Assembly: GCF_000002865.3 (NCBI RefSeq)
Contig: NW_001865065.1
Span: forward strand, 360,812 to 424,811
Source of the DNA: Monosiga brevicollis MX1
Taxonomy: Eukaryota > Opisthokonta > Choanoflagellata > Craspedida > Salpingoecidae
Direction: 5' to 3'
DNA length: 64,000 nucleotides
In this document: positions 33,786 through 47,211 of the stretch, one piece after another
Numbering within the stretch: position 1 is the first letter of the stretch
Layout of the letters: each line of letters starts with the position of its first letter
Notes under the pieces: generated by a model
What the model saw: the letters and a program-made list of their open reading frames with translations, nothing else
The model's database searches: none
What the model was told of the DNA's origin: nothing
Program-made: the position numbers and the translations under genes

Positions 33786-36204
33786 TCACTTGACGCAGAG
33801 GGCTGGGTCGTTGGTCAGAGAGACGGTGGTGCCAGTCTCTTGCACACTGCGATCGTGGCCTGTTTGCAGGTAGGCGCTGTGATCAGTCGTGCAGCGCACC
33901 AGGTGGTTGTCGCGCAGCGTCACGTTGGCGATGGCATCCAGCAGGAAGATGGGACCCGGTCCCACAACAAAAGTGTTGTTCTCGACTGTTAAATTGTCGT
34001 GGCAAAACTGATCCAGTTGTGCATTGTTTGGCAGACGCTCGACCCAAATTGGCGCTGCCACACGGTCCAGTTGATTGGTATACAAGCACGTGTTATTCCG
34101 TACAAGGTAGCTATGGGCACACAGGCCCTCGTACGGCGCGTTGAAAAGCTCCACCAGCCCACCGCCCAGTCCAACCGCCGTGTTGTGTTCCACCAACGCC
34201 TGTCGACCTTTGGCCAGCAAGCCCACCCGGCGCCCGTTGTGCAGCACGTTGCGTCGAAACACCAGTCGCTCCGCTGTCCGGGACGTATCAAACACTTGCG
34301 TCACCTACCACGCGCCCCGCACCACACGCAGCCATCAGAGAAAGAACATATGAAGAAAAAAATTTAAGAAGAAGAAAAAAAATCTCTTGCTTGTTAGGAA
34401 GCCAAAAGATCAACCGACTTTGTCGCAAAACCAAGCTTTTCCAGTTGCAGCCCAACAATACCAGAGCATGCGACTCACGGTTGCATTAAAGTTTCCACCA
34501 ATGATGCCGGGCACCGCACCAGTTGGTACCGGCTGATCGAGGTGGGCGAGCGTCGTTGGCATGCCGTCAACCAGGCCCCCGGTACCCAACGCATGGATGT
34601 GGGCTCGAAGCAGAATTCGGCCTGTCATGTGGTCGTAAAAGCTCAGTTCATCCCCGACCTGAAGCCACAGGTTTCCAAGCTCCACTTGAGCTGCAAAGAC
34701 ATCCGGAACGGATGGGCGCAAGGCCACGGTGGTCTCATTGATCACCCGATCCACGCTCATGACCAAACCCGAGACGTGACACGTGTCATCGCCGGGACTC
34801 TCAAAAAGCCCGTCACTAATCCATGGCCCAATGCGCATCGAATGATGATTGCCCCCCCCCCCCCCCCGAGGGAAGAGGTGCAGAAAACAAGCAATGCACA
34901 CGGTCCAAGCCACGTGAATGGTGAGAAGAGTGCATCTGGAGTGTATAAGCAAGCAAAGCCATCGCCAGTTACAAAGGCTCGCGTACGCGCGTTGACAAGC
35001 CGGCCACCCTTTCCCTCCCAGTCCCCACCACTCACCGGCCAGGGAGCAGCTGCATGTTGGCCCGGAGAATGGCCAGGTAGTCAGAGTTTTGACTGGTGAT
35101 GCATTCGTTCGAGCAAGCGTAAATGCTGGTGTTGTACAGGATAGGCTGCGTCGTGCCCATAAACACAAAGCCAGGCGCCTGACGCGGGTCCAGGTATATG
35201 ACATCAGCCTTGGACAGAGTTGTCCAGCCAGCATCGACAAGAACGGTGTAGCAAATGTTGCTTGCCAGTAATCGCCTTGTCTCCTCCGCCTTGGCCGCTG
35301 CTGAGCAAGCAACACGTGTCAGATTGGCATAGTTGAAGACTTCGGTGAGCCCTCGCCGATCGCGGGCCAGATCGGGCTCCTGAACACCAAAGATACCACT
35401 CGTCGTAAAAGCTGGGTTGCTCTCCACGGTCGGGTGGCCGGGCAATAATGCCACCGTCACGCGACCCGTGGTCACCGACACTGGAACCACATCCAGGATT
35501 GCAAATGCCGTGTAGGGCAGAGGTGATATGTCCAGCTGCATGTTGAGGAGGGCCACGCGACTGCTCAACGTCACGTAGGCAAAGGTGACAGGCCACGAAA
35601 AGTTGAGGAGTTGTCCCCCGCCATCTACGAGCAGGTCTTGTGCCTGAGTGACATTGAGCAGCGCCTGATAGTCATCCCATGACGCACCCATGGGGTTGAG
35701 TCGGTAGGTTCGATCGGCGCGAGGCGCAAAGGTCACGCGCTTGCTTCCCGACAGTGCTGCTGCATCTCGCAACGCAGCCACCACATCTGTAAATGTGGCA
35801 TTAACGTCGATTGTCAACTCGTGGTCCACTGCAGTGACTGTCACATGACTCCAGCCCGAGGCGGCTGAGATGCTTGATGCTGTCACTTGCCACACATATG
35901 ATCCCTCTGGCAGCGGATCGCTGGGGTAGAAGCGGCAGGCCCGGCCGTTGATGCGATCCTGAGCCACGACGGCGTGACTGGCAGCATCCACCACAATCAC
36001 ATCATAGTCCGCGTACATGTTGGCTCCGGCGCACACCCATTCAAAGTGGATGAATGGAAAGGCCGTGTGACTGCCGTTGGCCGGCGCCACCAGCTCCACG
36101 GCAGAAGACGCCGTCACCCTAGGATCTGTCGCCGCCACGGTAGCCATGATCGCCAACAGCATGGCTGCCACAGCAGCATTCCTCATCTTGCCGCACCGCT
36201 CCAT
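33786..36204 (-). CDS. Secreted right-handed beta-helix (pectate-lyase-like fold) protein
   Basis: Predicted extracellular protein of unknown specificity. The start at 36204 (MERCGKMRNAAVAAMLLAIMA) is a good signal peptide ending near ATD. Next is an Ig/fibronectin-III-like stretch (HFEWVCAGANMYADYDVIVV ... PLPEGSYVWQVTAS). Then comes a long region of short beta-strand and Asn-rich turns typical of parallel beta-helices: VTFAPRADRTYRLNP, LLVDGGGQLLNF, VALLNMQLDISPL, and in the C-terminal exon HNGRRVGLLAKGRQALVEHN, YLVRNNTCLY, DNLTVENNTFVV, NVTLRDNHLVRC. Several N-glycosylation sites are present. At least three exons, with the middle one near 34480-34830 carrying DGMPTTLAHLDQPVP. Could be a glycoside hydrolase or polysaccharide lyase, perhaps for bacterial or algal glycans; I cannot identify catalytic residues. 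Confidence 0.72.
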
Positions 36205-36679
36205 CCGCTTGGCTCCAGAATCTCAACCCCTGCCTGACCAACAACGGCACGCTCTATCGCATCACCCACCCCAGCAGGCAAGGCAGCAGCTGTTCGCCAT
36301 GCCCAAAGCAGACACACGAATGAATCCCAACGCAGTGTGTGTGTGTGTGTGTGTGTGTGAATGTTTTTGCTGACATGACATTGTTAAAGCTTCCAGCTGT
36401 GGCTCTTTTGATCAAGGTTTGCTTCCCAAAAAAAAAAAAAATGCGACACTTCGTTCAACGTCGTGCCGATCATAAAGATCAATCCGACGTGGTTGGACTT
36501 CAGAGACCAGAGAAAAGACACACGACGACCCATAATTAGAGAGAGGTATTCACGAACACACAACGTCATAGACAGGAGAAGGAGCGAGAGAAGAGACAGA
36601 GGATGGCAGCGCCAATTTCATTTGTTTTGATCGCTCAATTGCAGAGTAAACGGCACCGCAGTTTATTCTATCAAGAGCG
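36205..36679. other. Spacer with (GT)n and one copy of a dispersed repeat
   Basis: Promoter side of the beta-helix gene. Holds a (GT)n tract at about 36334-36358, an A-run at 36427-36440 and, from 36440 to about 36512, one diverged copy of the repeat described at 37124-37373. Confidence 0.5.
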
Positions 36680-37373
36680 TCACTTGCTTGGGTTGTTGGA
36701 GCGGTCACCACCCGAGGGGTTGCCCGTAGTGGAGGGCCAGCCGGCAGCGCTGGAACCTCCGCCCTTGCCTTGGCCCGCACCGGGGGCTCCGCCCTTGCCT
36801 TGGCCCGCACCGGGGGCTCCGCCCTTGCTCTGACCTTGACTGCCGCCCTTGTCGCTCATGTTGCTGTTGTGGTTAATCAACTTGCTTGCTCTGATCGTCA
36901 ACTGGTAAATGCGGCTCCTCCACCACTCGACTCGACTGGTTAGCGTGTCAACCTCGCTCTTCAACATAATAATAATAATAATATGAGAACTCGCGAGAAG
37001 AAGAAGAAAGCTTTTGCTTGTGACCTTGCCCCACGATTCCATCGGACTGCTTGCAGCTGTGGCCAACTGAGGCCAACCTCTTACAAGCAGTGAGTGATGG
37101 ACACGAGCAAGCTCGTCGAAAAATGTGCGACACTTTGTTCTACGTCATCCAACGATATCAAAGATCATCAAGTTGATGTTGGACTCCAAGAAAAAAAGGG
37201 ACAACCCACAGCCAGAAAAGGTGCTCAAACGAGTCGAGCCACTAGCCTAAAGACACATATCGAATGTGCAAGTGTCGCACAACGTCGTACAACGATGATC
37301 AATGACTGTTGTTGGACTCCTAGGGAAAACTCGAGACACATGCCCAAGCCACAGCCAGAAAAGGCGCCCAACC
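36440..37373. repeat. Three diverged copies of a ~60-bp repeat, two in a ~140-bp unit
   Basis: Copies start at about 36441, 37125 and 37265. They share a GCGACACTT-like start (less clear in the third copy), an ACGTC core, a GATCA segment and the ending GTTGGACT. The two downstream copies are each followed after 20-30 bp by the identical block CCACAGCCAGAAAAGG (about 37207 and 37349), so they form a direct duplication roughly 142 bp apart. No coding content, terminal inverted repeat or transposase seen. Confidence 0.7.
36680..36859 (-). CDS. Possible small Gly/Ser/Gln-rich protein (59 aa)
   Basis: Small open frame MSDKGGSQGQSKGGAPGAGQ..., ending NNPSK, with two copies of a 27-bp (nine-residue, KGGAPGAGQG) tandem repeat. 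It starts at an ATG (36859) and ends at 36680. No known domain; the composition is disordered and soluble. It lies alone between the beta-helix and DDX60 genes. It could be the end of a longer spliced gene on this strand or a chance frame in repeat-rich sequence; I have no homology to decide. Confidence 0.25.
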   Translation of the reverse strand: MSDKGGSQGQSKGGAPGAGQGKGGAPGAGQGKGGGSSAAGWPSTTGNPSGGDRSNNPSK

Positions 37374-37544
37374 AAAACACACACTAAGTCTTGTTTCTAA
37401 CGAGGCCGGTGTTACGTTCAGAGTCAGAGAAACTGGAGTGTGGACTGGGCATGAATTGTTCGCAAAGACCCACAAAGAAACAAGGAGCCGGATGACCAGC
37501 AACGGTTGGGACGATTACAAGTAAACGCCCAAGTTTGAAACCCA
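36860..37544. other. Spacer with duplicated 140-bp unit, no gene
   Basis: Downstream of the DDX60 gene. Includes an (ATA)n stretch at 36967-36983 and the direct duplication described above. No gene supported. Confidence 0.5.
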
Positions 37545-40500
37545 TTACAAGGTGGCAAGACAGTTGTGCACGTCAAGCTCCAACGATAGAATAAGGTCCA
37601 CCAAAAAGTTTCGGGCTTGCAAATGCTCGGGATCGGTTCCATCCTCCAATCGGGCCCACATGGTTCGGCCCAGCACCTAAATAAGTCACCAACGAATAAG
37701 AAAAACTAAAACAAAAACGAAAACAGAAACACAGCGGCTGTTGCCAAGCAGTGGACGCAGGCCAAGGGCGACTTACGCGTAAATAGGTGCGCAGCACGAC
37801 AAAGTGATCGTAGAGATCATCGCGGGTAACGCGATCCAACTCCATGACAAGAGCCGGATCGCGAACTTGCCACTGGTCGAGCACGCACGCGTTCTTCCAC
37901 GACGCACCAAACACCGAGCGATCCTGCAACGCATGCAAACAGAGAGGGTCGTGTGAACCAAAACAATACCAGAGGAAAAAAAAAAAAAAAGAAGGAAAAA
38001 AACCGCAAGCTACAAGTCCTCGCAAGAGCACACCGAAATTCGCACTCACCTGGTCGCTAACTAGGTCATCCACCAGCAGGTCTGAGTGAAGCCAGGGCAA
38101 GTACTCTTGTGTGGCAGCCAATGCATCTGAGGCCGACGCCAGGACATCACCCTTTCCAACCAAGGAACTGTTCGCTGTGCGAACAGTGGTTGGCACCGTC
38201 ACATCGGCCAACAGGTTGGTGGGGATTGCCTTGGCCGCGTGCGATGTCGATTTGAGCAAGGGCAAGGGCATTGAGTCGGTGTCAACAAAAACATCCTTGT
38301 GGGCCTTCACCACAGAGGTCAACGCTTGCACTCCCGCTGCGCGCGCAGCAGCCAGGGCTGGACCATACGGGGCAGGGGCAGGTGGCAGCACAATGGCTAC
38401 TGGGGCTTGGCGTTGATCGCGCGTCTTTTGAGCCTCCTGCAGCCAAGATCCGTTCTCGCGGCGAATGCATACGCAGTGCAGCACAAAAGTCAAGAAATCG
38501 GCCTTGGCTTTTTGCATCTTTTGATGAGCGCGATACGCCCCGTAGGCTTGCACGTACGTGCCCTCCACCAGGAGCTGCAAAACGGCAAAGTTGAGCGGGC
38601 TCTCAAAGTACAATTGACCAGCAAAGGCACTTAGGTTGTGCAGGTCCGCCGTCGCAGTCAGTTGCACTGCTGCCGGTCCAGCTCCAGCACCTGCAGGTGC
38701 CACGCTTTCGCCCTCCTCATCAGAGCTAGCATCCCAATCATCCAGGAGATCCTCATCATCCTCGTCATCAGAGTCTGGCTTGCCTGCAGCAGCCGGGATC
38801 GCCGACTCCTTGCTCACAGCAGCCGCATCGCTGGCCGAACTGGCCTGCGATACGTTCAACTTTACGGCACCCACCCGTGCCAAAAACTCGAGCACGAAGC
38901 GCTGCAACAGCGCGTTGCTGCGGTGGTGTCGTGCCAGCGTGGCGGGGTCTTGGGCCGCAAAGGCCATGGGCTGGCAAAGGACGCGATCCATGGTGCTCAG
39001 CACGTCGGAGCGCTCGTCCAGGCGCGTGTTGACAGTACGAAGGCCACAGAGCATCTTGAGCGTCAAGCCCGCATCCCCTACGGGGTTGCCCGCGTTGGTG
39101 TTGATGGACTGCGACAGGCAAAAACGCGCCTTGTAGGATGACATGTTAAAGAGGATGACCTGGCCGCGAAGATCGAAACCACGACGACCGGCACGGCCAG
39201 ACATTTGCTGGAAGTTGGTGGGGTCGAGCTCCGGTGCATCGCCCGTGATCACCACCGTGGGACAAGGCATGGAAATACCCACGGCCAACGTTTCCGTGGC
39301 CAGCACCACCGCGAGGCGATGGGCACGGAAGAGGTTCTCCACCAAACGACGCTTGGGCGCGGAAAGGGCCGAGTAGTGCATACCCACACCACACAAAAGG
39401 GCTTGAAAGAAGGGGCTCTCAGAAACCATGTTCTCAAATTTGGCCAGTTCCTTGCCGGGAGCATACATGTCATGCAGCTCTTCCATCGTTGGCAGAGATT
39501 GGCCGGGCACGCAAAAGCCGACGTTGCGGAAGGCTTGGGCGCGCACCGTGACGATAGCCGAGGCTTCGGCCTGCTCCAAGGCGTGCTCATCATACTGAGT
39601 ATCATTCCAATCCATTTCATCCTTTTTGGACTGACGTTGGGCATCATCCATGAGCATGGCTTGATGCTTTTGGTCGCGCACGCGGCGATACGTGCGCGTG
39701 GCACGAATCAGGTCGTCAACACGCTGCGAGGCACGCAGGTTGCTGAGGACGCGCTGTTCCGCCTCCTGCGCTGCCCACTCGTTGTAACCCCAGTCATCGA
39801 GGCCTTGCTCCGACTTGATGCGCGCTCGCTTGTGCTCGTCGTTTGTCAGCTCTGTCTTGAGTTGCTCAAAGGGGCTCGTGAAAATGGTCTCCCGCTTGAG
39901 CTCCTGGTCAGACGGCACGCTGAGTTCAATCTGCTTCACAATTTCACTGCCCAGCCTCTGGATATGAGACACGTTGAGACGGAAGATAAGAGCCGGCAAT
40001 TGGCGTTCCTTGTTTAGGTAGCGGTAAAGTTGGCGCAATTCCTCTGCCTCCCTCGGCAACGAGTCAATCAAGACGGGGGGCGCAAAGGCCAATCGCGCAA
40101 GCAACGTCTTGCACGCGCTGGGAGTCGTCTGTGCCAATCGTTGGACGGCGCCCTTGACCTGGGCCTCAAACTGCTCCACCGCGCTCGGCGTGGCAGAGAC
40201 ACCCTCGTCGTTGCTGCTGCCAAACATGACGGGCAGCTCTGCGCGTCCAAAGTTGGTATCACGAAACTTGGTCAGCTCGGCCACGTCCTCAGCGGCTTCG
40301 GGGATCTCGCGCAGCGTCTCGAGGACAGAGTCCAGGTGCTCCGGGATTAGCTTGACGAGCGACTTCCAATCATCTCGCTGCAGTTGTTCCGTACGATAGA
40401 GGGCAATCGGATTCATGGGCTCAACCTTGGGGTCCTCCAGAGAACCCGCGTACGTGGAGAAGCCCAGGTCATTCCAGCGCTTCTTGTGCTCGATAAACGT

Positions 40501-43500
40501 GACCTCGGGACGACGACGACTGTCCTCCAGCTCATTGAGCCAACGGCGCAGGTGATCCACGTTGCCCAGCGTGGCAGACAGGGCCAGGAAGGGGCAGTTG
40601 ATGAGGGCCAGGAGGCGTTCCCAAACACGGCCTGTGGCAGAGGTGATGCTGTGAATCTCATCAAAGATGACCCACTTCAGGGAAGCACGCCATTGCAAGC
40701 CCACGACGGGATCCAACAACAGCTCCTCAAGACACTCGGGCGACGCCACCAGCACCTGGCACGTATCCAGGTTGAAGCGAAAGCCAGGATCCAACTCGCC
40801 GAGAAGAACGCTGCGGTCCATCTTCTTCTCGAACCGAGCCTCCACATCGCCGCGCACTTGCTGCATGAGCGTACGGGTTGGGGCAAGGTACACCACGCGG
40901 CCGTCGCCGTGCTCGGGGTAGGCCCGAAGGACTTGCTCGATGGCGTAAAAAGAGATGAAGGTCTTGCCTGAAGATGTTGGGGCAGAAATGAGGGCGCTGT
41001 GGCGGTTGTCAATGGCGGTCAGAAGCGTTCGCTGCCAATCGTCGGGCGGGAAGTGCTCCGAGCGGTAGTCCTCGCGGCCGCTCGGCCGGCGGAAATGCGG
41101 GCCCATGACGCGCAAGACAAAACGGGCGAGCACTTGAGGTGGCTGGTCGTTGGTGAAGCCGTACGCGGCCAACAGGCTGCGCAAGCTTTCGACCTGCTTC
41201 GTCAGCAGCTCCAGGGCATGAGCAAACTCGCTAGGAAACTTGCGACTCTGATAACTCTCGGCCTTGCGGAGCAGCGATAGAGTTTGGCCAATGGTGGCAG
41301 CAGCCTCACGTTCTTCGACAGAGATGCGCAAGGGTGGCTGATCCAGCTCCAGTGGCGCTTCCGGACGATCATGACTACCAATGAAGAGACCGATGTCAGC
41401 CACCAAAGCCAGGAGGTTGGCCTTGTCGGCCGCGTCGTCCATGCGCTGGAGCCAAGTCTTATAATTGCGCACTTGCTGCTGGTTCATGCTGGTGGCGATG
41501 GCGCGGAGGACGCGGTGGCGCTGACGCGAGTGCGCTCGGTTTACTTCAACCTTGACACGCTCTAGCTGACGCGCCTGGACCTGGTCTAAGGAAACCTTGA
41601 GCTGCGTGGGGACAGTGGCACGCTGAAGCTGCTCCAGGCCCTTGCTGATGGGGTTGTCGTCGGCCTCAAGACGGCGACGGAAGGTATTGAGAGCCTCAAG
41701 TTGGGGCAGGCGATCGTCGTTGGCATCAAGCTCGATGAGCGTGGTCTGCACTGGGCCGCCAATGAGCCCTTCGGCTGTCTTGAGACGCTGCTCGCTCAGG
41801 GTTTGGCGTGCCCGCTGCTCCTTTTCCATGGCCTTTTGAATGCCCTTCATGTCACCCTTGTGTCGGCCACGGCTGTCAAAAAAGTATTCAAGCTCGGTTT
41901 CCATGGCCGGGTCCAGTTCCAGCGGTTTGCACCGCCGAAAGCGTTCATCAATGGATACGGGAAGCAGACCAAAGAGAGTCATGGTAGCATCGCGCATGCG
42001 GCGAAGCGCAGCTTCGCGCTCGTCGCCGGTGCTAGCAGTGGCTTCTCGGCGGGCTGCACGATAGATTCCCGCCTAGATGATTTCAAAGGAGCATCAGCAG
42101 AAATTTAGATGAGGCATGGTCAAAATGAATGAGCAAAACCAATATCAAAGACCAAGCACAACCCTCTACTCTCGCACTGGCCACGCTGCCTCTGAGAGAG
42201 CGCACAATCAGCTCCACAACAAGAAGAGGGTGCAACGTACCGCGCGCATGATGCGCTCTTCGTGACGACGGCCAATTTGAATCTGATTCACGTAGGCAAA
42301 ACGATCCGAGTCTTGGTCGGCTACCTTGGGCGTGAAAGAGTTGGGCACTGGCCAAGCAGGCGTGGTTTGCGCCTGCATGTCAAGGGTGGGCGCGCTTTGG
42401 TTTTGAGCCAAAGCAGACCAAACTTGATCCTCGCCCGCAAGCTGTGCACGTGTCATGGCACGGTTCATCCAAAGATCAAGGATACGCGAGTTGTCCGCTG
42501 AGCGTTCGGCAAAAGCTGCTGTGGCGTGCAGCAGGGGCAGCGGTTCGGGAATGGCAGCAGAAGCTGCTTGCTCAGCACGGGCAGCCGCTTGTGCACTCTC
42601 TTGCTCGGTTTTAGCAGCAGGCACAGCGGCCTTTGGGGCAGTTGTCCATGCTGCTTGCAGAGGGGCGCTCGAAGCGAGATACTGCGTCAGCCAGCTCGGG
42701 GCTGAAGCGGTCAGGGCAGAGGCTGGAGCTGCGGGGTTGGCCAGCAATGCAAGGCACAAGGCACGATAAAGGCGGCCATCAACAATATCCTCCACGCGCT
42801 TAGGTTTGTGGGCACTTTGGCGGGTAGCTTGCAGAAGAAAGGCAAGAGCAGTCAGACTCTTGAGCCAGAAGTCGCGACACTGGGCGAGTTCGGGGCTCGC
42901 CTGGGCCAGGGCATCCCAGGCTTCGGGCGTTGGGCCAGCCAGGTTGCGGGACCGCAAAGGCAAAGTTTGCGCCAGGGCAAGCGCAGCCAAAGCTACGCTG
43001 TGAGGGAAGGGAGATCCCTCGCCATTGGCCTGGAATGCAGCTAGGCACAGCGCAACGCAGTAGCGCTCCTCGTCATCTGCCGAGGTATCTTTGATCTGTT
43101 GTTCAAAAGCAGACAGCAGCGCGGTTTGCTGCTCCGAGCTGAATTCATCCGAGACCGCCGCGGTCACGGCCGGTGATGTGTCTTCCGACGTGGGCAATGT
43201 AACTACAAGGGGGGCAAGTCACTGATGAGGCACGGCACCGGAATCTTGGGCGTCACTTTTGACAGCAGGAAGGTGCGCTCCAATTGCAACAGGCTCCTTA
43301 CAAAAGTCGACAAGCCAAGCGAAGAGGCGTGGCGTGGCAAAGTTGCTGCCCTCCAGCAAGATGACTGGCAACTCCTGTGACATTGATGCACAGTCATCAA
43401 GTGAGGCACCTGGTTGGGTTGGGGAAGTGGGGTGGTGTGGGAGACCGTCAATGTGCAACAGACCTGACGCAGCCACAGATGAATGCTGGTGATGGGGTCA

Positions 43501-44169
43501 CGATCCGCTGTCGTGCTCAGAGCAGCAATGGGCTACCAAGCCACAACAAAAAAAAAATTAAGAAAAAGAATGTGAGGTTTGGGCTGAGGGCAGCACGATG
43601 GTAAGTTTGGGGGGAGGCAGAGGGAAGATAGCACCAACTGACCACGTGGTGCATCTTATCAGAGCTGAAGGCTTCGTCGTTGATCGAGGCATATCGGGAG
43701 AAGGTAACGGAGGGATGGTCGATTTCCGACTAGCAAGTCAACGCAAGGCGATGAGTGAGGTTGCAGGAAGGTCACTCTGAACCGACGTTGGCCATCGTCG
43801 ATGGCCGAGTGTCGCACGCTTGGACACCCATCATTGCGCACTCACCTGAAAGAGGGTGACGATGGCGTTGCGAAGAAGCTTAAGGCTGGCATCATTGTTC
43901 GTGCCGATGGATTCCAGTTCGGGCGCGCTGACAATCCAGAGGTGAATGTGGGCCACATTGACGAGAACGTCGACAAAGTGCAGCGCCTTTTGAACCAGGT
44001 AGCGCACACTATCCTTGTACTCGGGCTCATAGACGTGATGGGCGAGGCCCTCCAAGTCCAGGAGCAATGTGCGTCCTTGACCAATACCCAGGGTGGCAAT
44101 GGCATCGCACCAGCGCAAATGCTTTTGAATGTCATCCATGGTGGATGGTCCTACTAAGCCAGCGGCCAT
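37545..44169 (-). CDS. DDX60: DDX60-like SKI2-family RNA helicase
   Basis: Large superfamily-2 helicase of the DDX60/SKI2 type; the vertebrate member is an interferon-induced antiviral factor in the cytoplasm. The N-terminal exons (from an ATG at 44169; MDDIQKHLRWCDAIATL, then RTLLLDLEGLAHHVY) resemble the DDX60 N-terminal region. A second part (ELPVILLEGSNFATPRLFAWL, then an Ala/Gln-rich exon down to 42241) leads to the main exon, 42072-38050. This carries FPPDDWQRTLLTAI, APTSSGKTF (Walker A), YLAPTRTLMQQV, VLVASPECLEELLL, FDEIHS (Walker B), LALSATLGN, TETLAVGISMPCPTVV and QMSGRAGRRG, a complete motor. Two short exons (37923-37777 and 37675-37545) finish it. Length is about 1,900 residues, somewhat above vertebrate DDX60. 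Exons between 43.8 and 43.2 kb are approximate and an upstream first exon is possible. Confidence 0.91.
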
Positions 44170-45551
<1,382 letters not shown>

Positions 45552-46610
45552 TTAAATATCAGTGGGAACTTTGCGGACGGTGTAGTCTGATAGGATGGTG
45601 CTGGTGTTGGCCAGCGCATAGTAGTTGAGCTGCATGCGCAGTTGAAAGCGCGTGGTTTCCGGGAAAAAGGTAAATCGGCCATTCTCTCTTCGGCTCCAGG
45701 AGCGAAGCGTCACCGCCTGCCCAAAGCTCTCCATGGTATCTCGCTTGAAGTTGTGGTAGACAAGGCGCAAGTCAGAGCACGTGCGTCGGTGGCGGACGGC
45801 CACCACCATGGGATTGGACGCCAGTGCTGCCATTACTTCTGGCGACAGCTCGTCGGGCAGGATGATGGCCGTACCGTTGACATAGGACGATGCGGGGTTA
45901 TCGAGTCGGACCACGTAATCGGGGAGGCGAGACACATTGCCAAGGAGATAAAAGCCAATCCATAACCTCTCGCCGTCATCCAAACCCCAATGCGAGGCCA
46001 CTGATGGTGGATAGGTGAAGATTGGACCGCTGTTTGTCGAACCAAGGTCGGCCAATTGGGCTGTGACCCCCTCATAGCGGCAGGCCATTTCGTGGGTGAT
46101 GCGTTGGTCATCCTTCCAGCAAACGACCTCGATAAACTGCCAGCAATCGCTACCAAGCATTCGAAACGTGCCCTTGACCTGTACCATGGCCACGCCCGAG
46201 CTCAGGTCATCATCCAAGTCGAAAAAGGGCGAATAAACGTCTCGGTAGCCCACCACGTGAACATAGTCAATGTCCAGCGCACGATAGAGCGAGTTGTTGT
46301 AATCGAGATTGATTCCCCACGGTCCTGCAGTGGGGCCGGGCGCAAGTGCATTGGCCAGGTCTTGCCGGGTCCTGTTGAGCTCCTGCGACAACGACTCGAT
46401 GCGCGCCTTGACATCCACGCCGTTGAGATAGATGGTAGGGCTGGCGGCGCCCGCGACGCTTTGCTCTTCGAGCGTGGTCGCATTAATGTGCAAATTGCCA
46501 CGGTCATCCACGGCCAGGATAGGCCACTCAACATCCTCTGTCGCGTGTACCAACAGACCCGCAACCACCAGCAAGCTCACAACATGACCCCGGTGCGCCA
46601 TGACGAACAT
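45552..46610 (-). CDS. Secreted protein of unknown function
   Basis: Uninterrupted 352-codon frame. The first Met at 46610 begins MFVMAHRGHVVSLLVVAGLLVHATE, a convincing signal peptide. A short helical segment (VKARIESLSQELNRTRQDL) follows, then a mostly beta region with several N-glycosylation sequons (NNS, NVS, NGT, NTS) and a few cysteines (DCWQFIEVVCW, RTCSDLRLVYH). There is no membrane anchor, so it is probably secreted or cell-surface associated. I do not recognise a family. Having no intron contrasts with most neighbours, though another intronless gene occurs in this window. Confidence 0.75.
   Translation of the reverse strand: MFVMAHRGHVVSLLVVAGLLVHATEDVEWPILAVDDRGNLHINATTLEEQSVAGAASPTIYLNGVDVKARIESLSQELNRTRQDLANALAPGPTAGPWGINLDYNNSLYRALDIDYVHVVGYRDVYSPFFDLDDDLSSGVAMVQVKGTFRMLGSDCWQFIEVVCWKDDQRITHEMACRYEGVTAQLADLGSTNSGPIFTYPPSVASHWGLDDGERLWIGFYLLGNVSRLPDYVVRLDNPASSYVNGTAIILPDELSPEVMAALASNPMVVAVRHRRTCSDLRLVYHNFKRDTMESFGQAVTLRSWSRRENGRFTFFPETTRFQLRMQLNYYALANTSTILSDYTVRKVPTDI

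Positions 46611-47211
<601 letters not shown>

Noticed and set aside
36440-37373. DNA transposon or retroelement
   Set aside because: No transposase or reverse-transcriptase frame, terminal inverted repeats or target-site duplication could be seen.
39205-40017. 270-codon plus-strand frame inside the DDX60 exon
   Set aside because: Antisense to conserved helicase motifs; no domain of its own.
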